Origin: Pholiota molesta
Taxonomy: Eukaryota > Basidiomycota > Agaricomycetes > Agaricales > Strophariaceae
Length of the DNA stretch: 64,000 nucleotides
Assembly: GCA_014925825.1 (NCBI GenBank)
Contig: JACGCK010000084.1
Span: 1-64,000, forward strand
Direction: 5' to 3'
Shown: positions 11,652 to 23,033 of the stretch, piece by piece
Numbering within the stretch: position 1 is the first letter of the stretch
Layout: every line of letters starts with the position of its first letter
Notes under the pieces: generated by a model
Seen by the model: the letters and a program-made list of their open reading frames with translations, nothing else
What the model was told of the DNA's origin: nothing
The model's database searches: none
Translations under genes and position numbers: made by a program

Positions 11652-13433
11652 ATGCCAAAAGACCTGCCAGGCCTTTACTGGGACGAGGAACGAAATAGAT
11701 ACTTTCCAATATCCTCGCGTCCAAGACAGCCGCCACCTCCACCTGCCACTATCACCAGCCGCCACACTGGAACGACCATCGCAGAACCTACGACCGAAGT
11801 TTCAACAAATGAGAAGCGTAAGAGATGGTTTGTTCCTTTGCACTCTAACGGAGCCAGGATATCTACTGCAAGCGACGCCAGAGGGTTGAGAGATTCTCAG
11901 TATGTGTTGTTCTGTGAAGCTTGAAAGATTGCATCTGAGTTTCGTTAGCGACATTCTCTGCTTCCATTATGCATCCACCTCGCGTCTGAGTCGCGTCAAA
12001 ATACCTACCTTGGGACGTATACAAACCTTCAGCGTGAGCTCTGGTTCCTTTACAGTCATTTTATAACTACTAAAACTGAGCAATTGACCCATTTTGTAGT
12101 CTGCTGAATTCAATGGCCACACATGGCGTTTCATCGGAGATGACCAGGGCTGGCTGTACAGTGATAAAGATATCATCTATGAGCAACGTCAAGGCATGCA
12201 CCATTGGTCTGCCGACATGAATCTTCAACCCTCTTCTGCGGTTCGTAGCAGTTCATCGATACTTATGTGCAAAAGTGCTAATTGGCTTTCAAAAGATTTC
12301 CTCTATATCTGTCCATGGGTCGCTTTGCATGTAAATTTTCTACTCTTTATTTTCAGAGCGAGTCTGGTCTTATACGATCTATCCAGCTCGACGTGCCTTG
12401 GAGCAGGAAGAATTGCAGTTCAAGACTTCATTTTTCCCGAGTCCGTATAGTTAACACATTTTAATGCTTCAGCTATCTGATTTACAGCAGGCGGATGTTC
12501 ATACTCAATATGCGTAATGTGAATGATATTCGAGCTTCTGATATTCAAGATCGGACTCTTGTTTTAGGTACTTACACTACTCGATTCGGTCAGTCTTGCT
12601 CTTTCTCAACGACATTCTCCAGGCGCGTCCAAGAAGGCTGTCTATATCCCAGACATAGATACTACAAATTCGCCCCAATATCTTCACACCAAAAGCGATG
12701 TGTTTTCGGTCGCACAACAACGAGTATGTACGCGCATGCTTTTCGCTGTCTTCTCTGACGGTTTCCGGCCCCTTATACAGCACCTTGTGTACACTGGCGC
12801 CCGAAACGGTACCGTCGAACGTTTCGATATGCGTATGGCGAAGCACCATAGCCACAAGCTTTTCGACACTCGCTTCAGCTCCGGTGCACGAAGTTCAGTC
12901 CTTCATCTCAACCTCATACGCGATCACGAGATGTTATTGAGCCACTTAAACGGAGACGTAAGTGATTAGAATATCCAAAAATACAGAAGCTCAATCATTC
13001 TTACTATAGCTTGTCAGTTTTGACATGCGATTTTTCTCGACAACCTCGTCTATAGCCCCTTTGAAAGTTTTCGAGGGCCACGTCAACACAAACAAGCAGA
13101 ACCTGGTTTGTTTTCACAATACTTACGATTGAAGGCAATTGACTAACATATCGATAGGGAATAGCCATCGACCACGACCAAGATTTCCTGTTCGCAGCTG
13201 GTGAAGACTATCGCATCAGAGGGTGGTCTTTGCGCACCGGACGGCCCCTTCCCTGGAACAACACAAATGCTCCTTATAGCCCAACCAACCCGTTTTTGGC
13301 CTCGTTTGCTGATCATGTTTCCTCTCTTCAAGTTATGAGGGAGCCGGGCGAAGCGGGTCTCTCATTGTGGGCCGCTGCCAATCAGGACCTTTACCAGTTT
13401 CACCTAGGACAGAGAACGACCATTGAGGTCTGA
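11652..13433 (+). CDS. WD40-repeat protein, DCAF4-like
   Basis: About ten exons: 11652-11899, 11949-12033, 12100-12240, 12296-12330, 12357-12444, about 12489-12567, 12623-12723, 12781-12957, 13010-13105, 13158-13433. The N-terminus MPKDLPGLYWDEERNRYFPI matches DDB1- and CUL4-associated factor 4 proteins. WD-type blades are visible, with FDMRM and FDMRF (DxR ends used for DDB1 binding), YTGARNG, IDHDQDFLFAAGEDYRIRGW and HVSSLQVM. Such proteins act as substrate receptors of CUL4-DDB1 ubiquitin ligases; that role is inferred from family. The start at 11,652 was preferred to an in-frame ATG at 11,532 because homologues begin near this motif and a CT-rich leader precedes it. The donor of exon 5 and acceptor of exon 6 are uncertain by a few bases. 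Confidence 0.82.
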
Positions 13434-14365
13434 TTTGCGTACGTCGGGCAAACTAAGACCGACCGCTCTGGTTCCCTGTAGTCAGTGGACGAAAGTATGG
13501 CGGGCAGTAGATTGAGCGCGTGCATGTGGTGTTCGCGAGTGGTCATTGCTATCGAAGGGGCGCGTTAACGTTGGACCACGATGGCAGGCTGTATCAGATG
13601 TCGAAATGCTTCCTTCCAGCGACATGCGTTGGTGCACCGCCCTGATCAAGGGACATCTGCTCGGAAGGAGTTCAAGCCACGCTTTTTACGTTCGTAAAGT
13701 CTGGAATCCCACAGGCGAAGTTCAGGTCTACTGGTTGTGGTTGCGATTATCGCGCCCAGGGACGATGCTTCGGAGGTGATTACTTCTAGTTTGCAAGGCA
13801 GGTTGGGATAGTTGAATGCCATATTTTGTGGATTATCTGGGCAATTATTGAAAGAAGCTTGAGATCGACGTTTGTCATCTAGCCATGATCTAAAGCGCCT
13901 CCGCCACACAATCCTTGGATCAGGCTCGAATCGAATTCTTACGCCAAACAACTGCATTTCGGAGACCTACTTACCTCAGTCGCTGTGAAAGGGGCACAGT
14001 CAATCCCAAATTTTCAACACAATGAACGAGTAAAATTATCTAACGCCATTTTGCAACACTCAATACTCGCTGAATTGCCAGGGCTCTTTGTTTTCTCTCC
14101 AGTAGAGTGTTCTAACGTCTAGGCGAGCCTGATGGCGGCGGCGGACACTCAGTCAGAATTATAGGACAGAAGGCATACTGTATACATAGCTCCCTCCTTA
14201 TCTGAAGCTTGTGCACAAACACTCCATGCGTGGCGCAAGTCACTCTAGCTCGAACACCAGCACTAACTGAACAAGGATTGCACCATAAATTGCTTGGATT
14301 CTTCCTCCTATATCATCTGGGTTGGTTTTTTACCTGTGCCTCTGACTTGGTGAATCGACGCGAGG
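13434..14365. other. Intergenic, no gene recognised
   Basis: Open frames on both strands are short and show no family motif. The interval probably contains the 3' region of the WD40 gene and the promoter of the DUF6534 gene. Confidence 0.5.
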
Positions 14366-16673
14366 ATGCCAGGTCCCGCAGAAGTCGCGTCAGTACTTGC
14401 GGGCAGCGCTATATTTTCACCAATGTTATCAGCTGACTTGGTCGAACCGCAGGCATGGCCCGATGTTCATAGGGTTTACGTTCAACGTCTTTCTCTTCGG
14501 GATCATGGTCACGCAGGTGTATCTCTATTTTACGACATACAAGAAGTGAGTGGCCTGATCTTCTTTCTGTTTTGTTCTCCCGCTCGAGGCTCTTCTGATC
14601 TTTGTGTAGTGACAAAAGGTGGATGAAAATCTTTGTGCGTATCTTTTCCCTTCCAAAATCTGGCCAGAACGTAATCGCTTCTTATTCCTTTAGGTCATCG
14701 TTCTTGTCATCGCAGATACGGCCAACACCATCTTCGACGCCGCCTATCTATACCAGTCGCTCATCGTTCATTTTGGTATTTACCCCGTTGCAAATATCAT
14801 TTTCATTCCCTCATACCATGTGCTAATCCATAAATAAGGTGACGTCAATTATCTGCTGACCGCAGATTGGCGTATGTCCTCCATTCCATTATCACATAGG
14901 GTTGAAGATATTCATATTTGAGCCACCTTTCTTCTTGGCTTTTTTTTATCCAGTATTCGCGACAGGCAAGTTATTCAGACGACCTGCCGCCTGACTCCGT
15001 TTAATCATCTCAGTCTTTGATAATATCTAGACCCTGCCATCACCGTCAGTCGTCCAGCCAATCCACGATACAGATAACGAACATACATCATGACCTAGGG
15101 CATCATAGCCGCCCTCGTGCAGCTATTCTTCGCGTGGCGCGTCCGGATCCTGACACACAGCTGGCCCCTGGCCGGCGTCGTCCTCCTCGGGTCTCTCTCT
15201 GGACTCGGTATGCTTGTCCTTCTCAATGGTGTGTAACAGTATTGATTGAATATATGTGTAGCTGGAGCGGTCGCCACGTCGTTCGAGGTGGGGGATACGC
15301 CGCGGTTCACTGATTTTCGCAATTTCAAGGTACGTACACGGGGTCCGTTTTCTACATAAGTAGGGTGGTGCATGAACGGGTGTGATCTGGTGGTCGTCCA
15401 GGCTGGCTGGCTGGCTGACGACACGCGAACTAGGGCGTCGTGATCGTGTGGCTCGTCTCGGAGAGCGTCACGGATATCATCATCACCACGAGCCTCGTGT
15501 GGTACTTGTGAGTCTGTCACGCTGCTTGGTATGCGTTTGATGTGTGCAGGAAGAGCTGACAGGGTGTTGCATGTGATTCCAGGGTAAGCGCCCGTTAAGC
15601 GCCCGTTGTTCTATTGACCTCGTGGATTGTCGGACAATAGCGACGGCATAAAACGGGGTTCAGAGGGTCCGACCATATGGTCGACCGTATCATTCGCCGT
15701 AAGCCACGCTCGTTCATCGCTAGCGTTCGCACCTTCCGATGCGGTCGTTGATAACCCCTGAAGTTACGGTGCAGACCGGTCTCATCACGTCCGTTGTAGC
15801 GACACTGGACCTGATCCTGTTCCTGATCTACGTGAGCGCGCAACACACCACACATCATCATCCACTCACCCACTCACGCGCGCTTCCCCACACCCAAAGG
15901 CAAACGGAACGTCAGTCCTCCTTTCCCCTTCCCCCAACCCAGCTGAACCCCGCCCTTCCTGAATCCTGACCCGATCACACAGGCACCTGGTCTTCAACTT
16001 CCCCCTCTGCAAGCTCTACACGAACTCGCTCATGAGCAGCCTCAACGCGCGCGCGGGCTGGCGGTACGGGTCCGCGCACGGCGGCACCGGCACGGCGTCC
16101 GACCTCCTGCAGCAAGACTCGCACGGGAGCGCCCCCGCGTCCGTGGCCGACGCGGTGGTGATGGCGGGCATCGGCGGCGGGGCGCCGGTGCCGGGGACGC
16201 TCCTGGAGCAGCGCGGGGGCGCTAGGCGGTTCGAGACGCGGGGTCTCGGGCTCGGCGGCGCGGTGGAGGCGCGCGGCAACTTGAAGGCGGATGTGGAGGC
16301 GGGGGGCGAGGCGCTGCCGAGGAGGAGTCTGAGCGTGGGGTGTACCGCGTCGAGCCGGCAGCTGGAGCGCGTCGAGGTGGGCCGGGGCGGCGGGGAGATG
16401 GTCACGGTTCCGGTGATGAGCAGCAGGTCGGCGTCCGGTGTCCTGCGTGGGAGTGGGTTCGGGAGGCCGTTGAGTGTGTGTTTGTCCGTCGCGACTGACA
16501 CGAGTGGTTCGGAGAAGGCGGGAGATGGGGATGGTGCGAGTGGTAGAAAAGTTGGGGCGGAGGAGTTGATGCGCGAGTTGGACGTGGATGTGGGGTTGGG
16601 GTCGGACGATGTGGGACGCGCGGAGGTGGTGTCGCCGTCGAGGCTGGAGGCTGGACGTGGGCCCTTTGCATGA
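14366..16673 (+). CDS. DUF6534-type multi-pass membrane protein
   Basis: A basidiomycete family of seven-helix membrane proteins of unknown function. Exons read: 14366-14388, 14453-14545, 14610-14634, 14694-14775, 14839-14871, 14954-14965, 15031-15044, 15099-15207, 15262-15329, 15434-15507, about 15641-15697, about 15770-15830, about 15984-16673. Landmarks are GPMFIGFTFNVFLFGIMV, VTQVYLYFTTYK, DKRWMKIF, DTANTIFDAAYLY, LFATDPAIT, QLFFAWRVRIL, TGLITSVVATLDL and FNFPLCKLYTNSLMSSLN. A long Gly/Ser-rich cytoplasmic tail follows. Two of the exons are 12 and 14 nt, and the 12 nt exon ends with a GC donor. Two joins (15,508-15,640 and 15,831-15,983) could not be closed in frame, so either I mis-placed sites or the copy carries small frame breaks. 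Confidence 0.75.
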
Positions 16674-17430
16674 CGGTTTAACGGCATCTAACTATGAATG
16701 TTTAACGTTTAACGCCCGTCTGCTTATGTCTGTTTTTTCTCTTTCGATGAACTTTATTCACCATGGTGGGCGAAGGGATGATGCATGATAATGGTTTCCG
16801 CAAGACCATACTACGCAGGCGGCAGTGATAAGGCGTATTATACCTTAAGAAAGGAATTAAACCAAGGACGGGATCACCATCTGACCCCATTGATAAGGAA
16901 ATTCGAGTAGGAGAAGACATGTGGTGTGGAGAGCGTCCTAGGAGGACGCAGGAGTTTGTAGACACGCTGCGCGGACCAGAGCAAGACTGGGGAAGTTAGT
17001 CCTCGGAGACTCGCGGATTCCGAGAGCACTGTTTCCCCGGATATGACTGCTACATTCAGAGCGATAGTCGTGGACATGAACTTTGGGGTGGCTCAGGCGA
17101 GGCCGGCGAATGCGTGTACACTGTTCGGCAAGGCCGCTCTCGGCGGTAGTAGATTCGCGCACCCTCGTCGAAGACGTGCAGCGTTCGTTCTAGAGCGTAC
17201 GATCAAGTTGGTGCGGTGGGATTGACTCGATGCGCGTGAATACTAGGCCAGTGACTGCAATGCGGGGAGAGAGTGGTGTGATAGAGTCATAATCTCGTGC
17301 CAGTGTTCTGCCACTAAGATTGTCCCCATTGAAAAAATAAACAGCGGCAAACTCCGATCAGGGAAGCGCCCCATAAAATGGCCTCCGCTACTGTCACTCC
17401 GGTCAGATCTTTCTTCTCATCCTCCCCACC
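16674..17430. other. Intergenic, promoter of the desaturase
   Basis: No gene supported. An AT-rich stretch (gaaaaaataaac, about 17,330) may be the core promoter. An upstream ATG at 17,378 opens a 62-codon frame that overlaps the desaturase start in another frame (see findings). Confidence 0.45.
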
Positions 17431-19045
17431 ATGGCACGCAAACACGACGACGAGAAGGTCACTGTCGTTGAGCAGGATGTATACCCCGTCCCCGATATCC
17501 CTATCAAGGACTTGCTCGACGCGATTCCGTACGTCGCCTCGCTTTTCTGTCGCTACCTTTGGCTAACTTCCGTTATAGAGCTCACTGCTTCAAACGCTCA
17601 GCAATTAAATCCAGCGTATATATGTAAGTTCACCGCCCGTCGCGCTCTGCGCTGTCGCTGACACGTCTCTGCAGCTTTTGGGACCTCTTCGTGTGGGTCG
17701 CATCGTACCGCGCGACTCGGTACTTGGACAGCTTCATTACGCCGGAAACATTCTCCCTGCCACACCCCTCCCTCTATACCGCCGCCTCCTTCTCCATTTG
17801 GGCCCTGTACAGTTTCTGGACCGGCCTATTCGCTACCGGATTGTGGGTTATTGGACATGAATGCGGGCACCAGGCTTTCTCGGAATCCAAGTTCATCAAC
17901 AACTCTGTGGGATGGGTCTTGCATTCATCGTACGTTATTTTTAACAGGCTGTGATGGCTTATTTTCGTTGGGGCGATAGAGCTCACTTTTCGTTTCCTAC
18001 TTTAGCCTCGGAGTGCCCTACCACTCGTGGCGCGTTACCCACGCCAAACATCACGCCTCGACAGGACACATGACCCAGGACCAGGTCTTTGTCCCTCCAA
18101 CTCGTTCAGATCTCGGATTGCCCCCTCTCGACCCCAACCGCGAGGATCTCCTTGGTTCCCGTGTTACTGAGGAAGTTAAGAAGGAGCTTTGGGAGGCCCT
18201 TGGTGATTCTCCTATCGGTGCTATTGTTGGGCCGATGTCCTATCTCGTAAGTCGGGAGACGTCCGTTGCCTATTCGCTTTTCCTGATTCATTATTTGCTT
18301 TAGCTCGGTGGATGGCTTCTTTACATCACCACCAATGCCTCTGGTCAAAGAAGATATCCCAAGGGAACCAGTCGTAAGTGTAACACCTATCAATATGATT
18401 CCGTCCCGAACTGATGATATATCCTAAATTCAAGACTTTACCCCGTCCTCCCCAATGTTCGCCCCTCACCACTATGGTCAAGTCATCATTTCCGTAGTCG
18501 GTATCCTGCTGTGGCTAGGTGCCATTGCTGCCAGCATCCAGACTTGGGGCTTCTTTGAAGTGTTCAGAGCGTATCTCGTTCCCTACATGTGGGTCAACCA
18601 CTGGCTGGTTCTGATCACTTTCCTCCAACACACCGACCCTCTCCTCCCCCACTACCGCGCTCCTGAATTCACCTTCGCCCGTGGTGCCCTCGCCACCCTC
18701 GACCGCAACCTCCTCGGCGACCTTGGCCCGATCATGGCCTGGATCGGCGCGCATGCCACCAACGGTATCTCCGAGACGCACATCCTGCACCACATCAGCA
18801 GCAAGATCCCGCATTACAACGCGTGGGAGGCGAGCGCTGCGCTGAAGAAGAAGCTGGCGCCTGCGGGCATCCCGATGGACGGTCGCGCGGGCGGCTGGTC
18901 CGAGATGATCCGCGTGTTCCGGGAGTGCAAGTTCGTCGAGGACGAGGGCGATGTCGTGTTCTTCAAGAACGCGTACGGGCTTGCGAAGATGAAGCCTGCT
19001 CTCCCCGAGTCGTCGGCGAGCGATTCCGGCGTGGAGGTGAAGTAG
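17431..19045 (+). CDS. Delta-12 fatty acid desaturase (FAD2-type)
   Basis: Predicted 439 aa in six exons: 17431-17528, 17579-17623, 17675-17929, 18006-18246, 18304-18373, 18435-19045; all joins keep frame with GT-AG sites. It converts oleoyl to linoleoyl chains in endoplasmic reticulum membranes. The three diiron histidine boxes are present: HECGHQ (109-114), HAKHH (145-149) and HILHH (352-356). Hydrophobic segments flank them. Length is normal for fungal delta-12 desaturases. The chosen start (MARKHDDEK) has a strong context, caccATGG. No signal peptide. It converges with the Cdc123 gene, stop codons 222 bp apart. Delta-12 versus delta-15 specificity cannot be decided from sequence alone. 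Confidence 0.92.
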
Positions 19046-19267
19046 ATAGATGGTGTATACCGCGTTGTTTTTCTGTGGCTGGTGGCCGCGGCTATATCTT
19101 GGAAGATATCTCTGTATCAAAACTACATAGAGCGGTGTGGTGTTTATAGATAATAACATTAATACAACCCCCACTAGATGCGTTAAACCCATGCTCAGTG
19201 CTCCCCTCTTCCACCTTCCGTCTTCCCCTAAGTAAGTACTGCCCCACCCACCCACGGCCATCATGCA

Positions 19268-20947
19268 TCACGCGTCATCGCTGTCGTCGTCGTCCTCCCG
19301 CATGCTCTCGCTGACCGACCGCTGCCACACCCCGGCGAACTGCGCGATATCGCGGCCGCTGCTCATGTCGAGCGCCTCGAACGGGAGCATGTTGTGCTGG
19401 TGCGCGGGCGCGTTCCGCGCCGCGGCGGGGTGCGCGGCGGAGTCGATGACGCGTAGGATGGGGAGCGCAGCGGGCGGCGGTGGTGGTGGCGTCAAGGTTG
19501 AGGTATCCGTAGGCGGTGCTGAGATATCGGGCTCGGTGGTGATGGTAGCGGTGGTGGTGATACCGTTGGCGGTCGTGGTAGCGGTAGTAGTAATAGGCGT
19601 AGGAGGAGTAGTGGTGGTGGTAGTAATAGTGGCGGCCGCGTGCAGCGCGTGCAGCTCATCGTAGGTCCACAGCAGCGGGTCCGTCTTCGGGTGGTACGGG
19701 TTGAAGTCGAGGATGTGCCCGCGGGAGAGGTCGCGCGTGAGGAGGAAGTCGAACACGTCTGTGCAAAGGAGAGAAATCGAATCGGGGTCAGTTACAGTTT
19801 CGTCATACTCTTCAGTTAGACGCAGGCGTGATGCGATGGGAGGGCGAGAGCAGAGCGCAGAGCGCAGAGCGCAGAGAAAAGATAAAAGAGAGAGGTGAGC
19901 GACTACTCACAGTCCGGCTGCGCAGGCCACCGCGGCGCGATGTGCGCGGCCCAGAAGTCGCGCACGGCGGCGATCACGCGCGCCTGCGTCGCGGGGTCGT
20001 TCCAGAACGCGTAGAAGTTGGTGTCGCGCTGCGAGATGCCTGTGCCGTCGTGCTCGTCAGCGTATGCACTGCAGCGGAAGGGAGGGAGGGAGGGAGGGAG
20101 GGAGGGAGGGAGGGATAGCGGAGGGGGGAGATGAGGGAGATGAGGGAGAAGGAGAGGGCGGACGGACCGAGCAGTGTCCCGTCGCGCACGAAGCAGCGCA
20201 CCTCGCGGCTGCGGTCGACGGCGTACCACTTGCGGAGGACGAGCTCCAGGTCGTACTCCGGCTTTTGATCCTGCTCTGTCCTCTTTTCCGTGTCCTTCTC
20301 CGTAACGGCGTCGGCGCTGGGCTCGCCGCACCCGGCGAACACGCGCTCGGGGCTCAGATCGTGCGTGACGAAGTCGGACGACTTGAGGAGGAGGTACACG
20401 TCCGCGGGCGCGACGCACTTGAGCGGGGAGGAGGCGGGGAGGAGCCACGCGGCGTCCTAATGGTGACAACGACCACAGGTCAGAGGGAGAGGATATGGGA
20501 TCGATCGGTGGGGGATGCGGACCTTGGGTGAGGAGAAGTTGAGCTTGGGGAACACGCCCCCGTACTCCTTCACCGCCGCGCGGATGCGCGCGTCGAGATC
20601 GGGGAACGCATAGTGCACCGTCCCCTCGGTGTCCTCGCCCGCGTCCTCATCGTCTTCATCGTCCGACAGCGTGCTCTCCACCGGGCTTCATATCAAGGCC
20701 AAAACATCAAGACAATGATAAGTCAGGATGGCATTCAGGACAGGCCACAGATCCAAACGCACTTATCCTCCGAGCCCTCGGGCACGAACACCCCGTCCGC
20801 GTCGAGATACGCGCGGAACGCATCCGGCAGCGGGCGGACGACGGTGCTCTTGATGCTGTGCGCGGCGAAGAGGGGGTACCACGACGAGAACTGGAAGGCG
20901 AGGATGTAGGCGGGGGTCGGGCGCGGGAAGGGCGTGGATGAGGTCAT
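19268..20947 (-). CDS. CDC123: Cdc123 (D123) translation initiation factor eIF2 assembly protein
   Basis: Predicted 418 aa in five exons (minus): 20947-20763, 20685-20523, 20456-20168, 20039-19911, 19758-19268. Cdc123 is an ATP-grasp-like protein that promotes assembly of the eIF2 gamma subunit with alpha and beta. Recognised blocks are FQFSSWYPLF, an acidic stretch SDDEDDEDAGED, VFPKLNFSSPKDAAW, EVRCFVRDGTLLGISQRDTN (quoted at 20 residues), YVFDFLLTRDLSRGHI and LDFNPYHPKTDPLLW. A Thr/Ala-rich linker, probably disordered, lies in the last exon before PFEALDMSSG. Exon 3 to 4 was joined so that LLG runs directly into ISQRDT, which leaves a 128 bp intron holding a GGGA microsatellite. The first ATG is used as the start. 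Confidence 0.9.
20079..20116. repeat. Microsatellite (GGGA)n inside Cdc123 intron 3
   Basis: About nine uninterrupted units of gggagggagg type on the plus strand, flanked by further purine-rich DNA to about 20,160. It is wholly intronic under the exon model used here. Confidence 0.85.
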
Positions 20948-21772
20948 GGCGGTCAGAGACAACGGCCGGCGGCTATTTTTGACGCGCGTGCGTGGAATGA
21001 TCGCAGATTGCTAATCGATGCGATACTGTCACAGGTAACACACGCTCTCTCACCCTCTGCCACCCAGCCTGCCAGCCAGACGGCCCACTCCCTCTTGTGC
21101 ATGCATTCGATTCTGCGACCTCTCGTACAGCTACCTGTATCGGTGCGACAGGGGAAAAGGGGCATAGATGCCTGAACGCTCTCCAAGTTGCTCGTGCCGG
21201 TGCAGTATTCGTGGTCGCATCCAAGGCTCTTCAATCCCTTCCTGCAGTGCACGAGAGGGTGTCCGTGCGCCGTGTGGCTTGCGACAGGTGCTTTTGGCAC
21301 TGTGCTATGCGTCCATCCATTCGCGTTTATTCCCAAACCTTCTCGATTGAGTGTATATGTCGCTGCTCCATGCATTCTCTTCACTTGATTGCTCATGGAT
21401 TACTCATGCTATACATCTCTTGGCACGGCTACTACGCTGACGAAGTGGATTTATGCTGCATGTTACAGTCTGAGCGAGCCAGGAAGAGAATGCTTGCTAT
21501 GTGCAGCTTCCACCCAGGTTCTTCCCATGGGATATTTGCATTATCATTTCTCGTACATAGCTGGCCTACGTTCTCGCGGCCAAGGCCACATTTGAATGGC
21601 ATTCACTATGCCGATTGGCGTCTTTCACTGACGGTTTTCGGTGCCAGACCCGATCGGTGCTTTGACAACTTGCCACTGCTTGTGTTTTTGCAATGAAGCA
21701 TTGGGATCAGTGTTTCTTCCCTAGTATAGTAGTATATCAGATGTCACTGCATATCCATCGTTGTGTCTATCT

Positions 21773-21804
<32 letters not shown>

Positions 21805-22879
21805 TGTGTTGCTGCCACCTTGGACATCGACATGCTCCGATACAAGATCAATTCCACTCGAAGTTATGTCCAATGCATCGTTCGGGCTTTTTTTGGACAT
21901 TCGTCTCAAAGGAGTCAGCAACTGCATTATAGTGTGACTGCTTTTTTTCGAGAGATGGAATTGATCTTTCTTCGTTGAACTAGTCGTCAACGAGTCTTGC
22001 AGATAGACGCGCTCATTTATGTTTTCCTTTCTTCCTTTTTTTTTCTTTTAGAAATTTGCGTGAAACAGTGCCAAATGCCAACTTGAGAGAAAAAAGTGTG
22101 TTGCGGATCTAGAGAAGCAGTCATGTAATAGGGCGATGCCATGAGGCGGCCCCTAATTTGGATGTCCATTGTTTAACCATCATAATCACTGCGTGTATTA
22201 CTCCAGATTACTCTTCTTGACTCGAAGTTATCTCGTTTGTATCTTGTATAAAAGCACGCGGCCTCAAAGCTCCCTCCAACCCCACCACTCGCCCATCCTC
22301 GTCACACAGAAGCATGCGGTAAAAGCCTACTACAAGGGGTCGTCGCCTTTAACTTTTGGGCATAATAGCCAAGTCGAGAGAGAAAACGGGGCTGTATCCT
22401 ACCGGATCACTGCATATTCTTTCAATGTCTCGATCGCTTCCACTAACCTTTTACTGCTGCAGATATCACTTTCAATTGTTATTATTTAATTGCCTCGCTT
22501 ACTAGGTAATTAATCCTTAACTCGAAGGCAGCATATCCTCGCACTTTAAGAAGTTTTTCACTGGGAGATGCGGCCAAGTAATCTTCCTGCTCAAGTCCTG
22601 GGTTGAGGCTTGACTGCGGTGTTTGCTCGCTACTGGCTACTGATGTACGTGGGCTGCTCTCCATCATGCTCTCAGCGATTGACCAGCGAGTTGAATCATC
22701 GAGGCCGCTGGCTTCCGATGGCATACACAAGCGCAAGCGGTAAATCATGAATCCCTTCAAAATATCTACCGTTAATACCTGTTGAGTGCTACTCCATTGA
22801 CAGGATTGTTGTATTTTAGTTGGGCAATACGTAGCATATGTATAATCATTTGCTGGACGAGGTATCGGCAAACTCTTCT
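20948..22879. other. Intergenic, no gene recognised
   Basis: The largest open frame here (21,097-21,696) has random-looking composition, no motif, and no homologous partner in the window, so it was not called. A (TTTC)n microsatellite lies at about 21,772-21,805. The right end runs into the inner edge of the inverted duplication. Confidence 0.5.
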
Positions 22880-22914
22880 CAGTGCCCATCAGTTCGCCCA
22901 CAACCCGTCAAGCG

Positions 22915-23005
22915 CTATCTTGCTTTATCTTATCTTGTACCTTTTCCGGAGTCAATACTTTGGCCAAAAAAACTATACCTTTTGTGAATGCACCTTTGGC
23001 CCATC
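22915..23005 (+). repeat. About 90 bp segment X, right copy
   Basis: Core ccttttccggagtcaatact, then tttggccaaaaaaactatacc. It is in the same strand orientation as 5550-5644 although its neighbours on both sides are inverted relative to the left arm. Confidence 0.65.
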
Positions 23006-23033
23006 CTCAGGCCTCAAACAGCATCGGTTTTTG

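Noticed and set aside
16016..16687. 223-codon minus-strand ORF opposite the DUF6534 tail
   Set aside because: Antisense shadow of the Gly/Ser-rich tail; only Pro/Ser/Thr composition.
21097..21696. 199-codon ORF in the intergenic region
   Set aside because: No motif, no splice context, composition like random translation.
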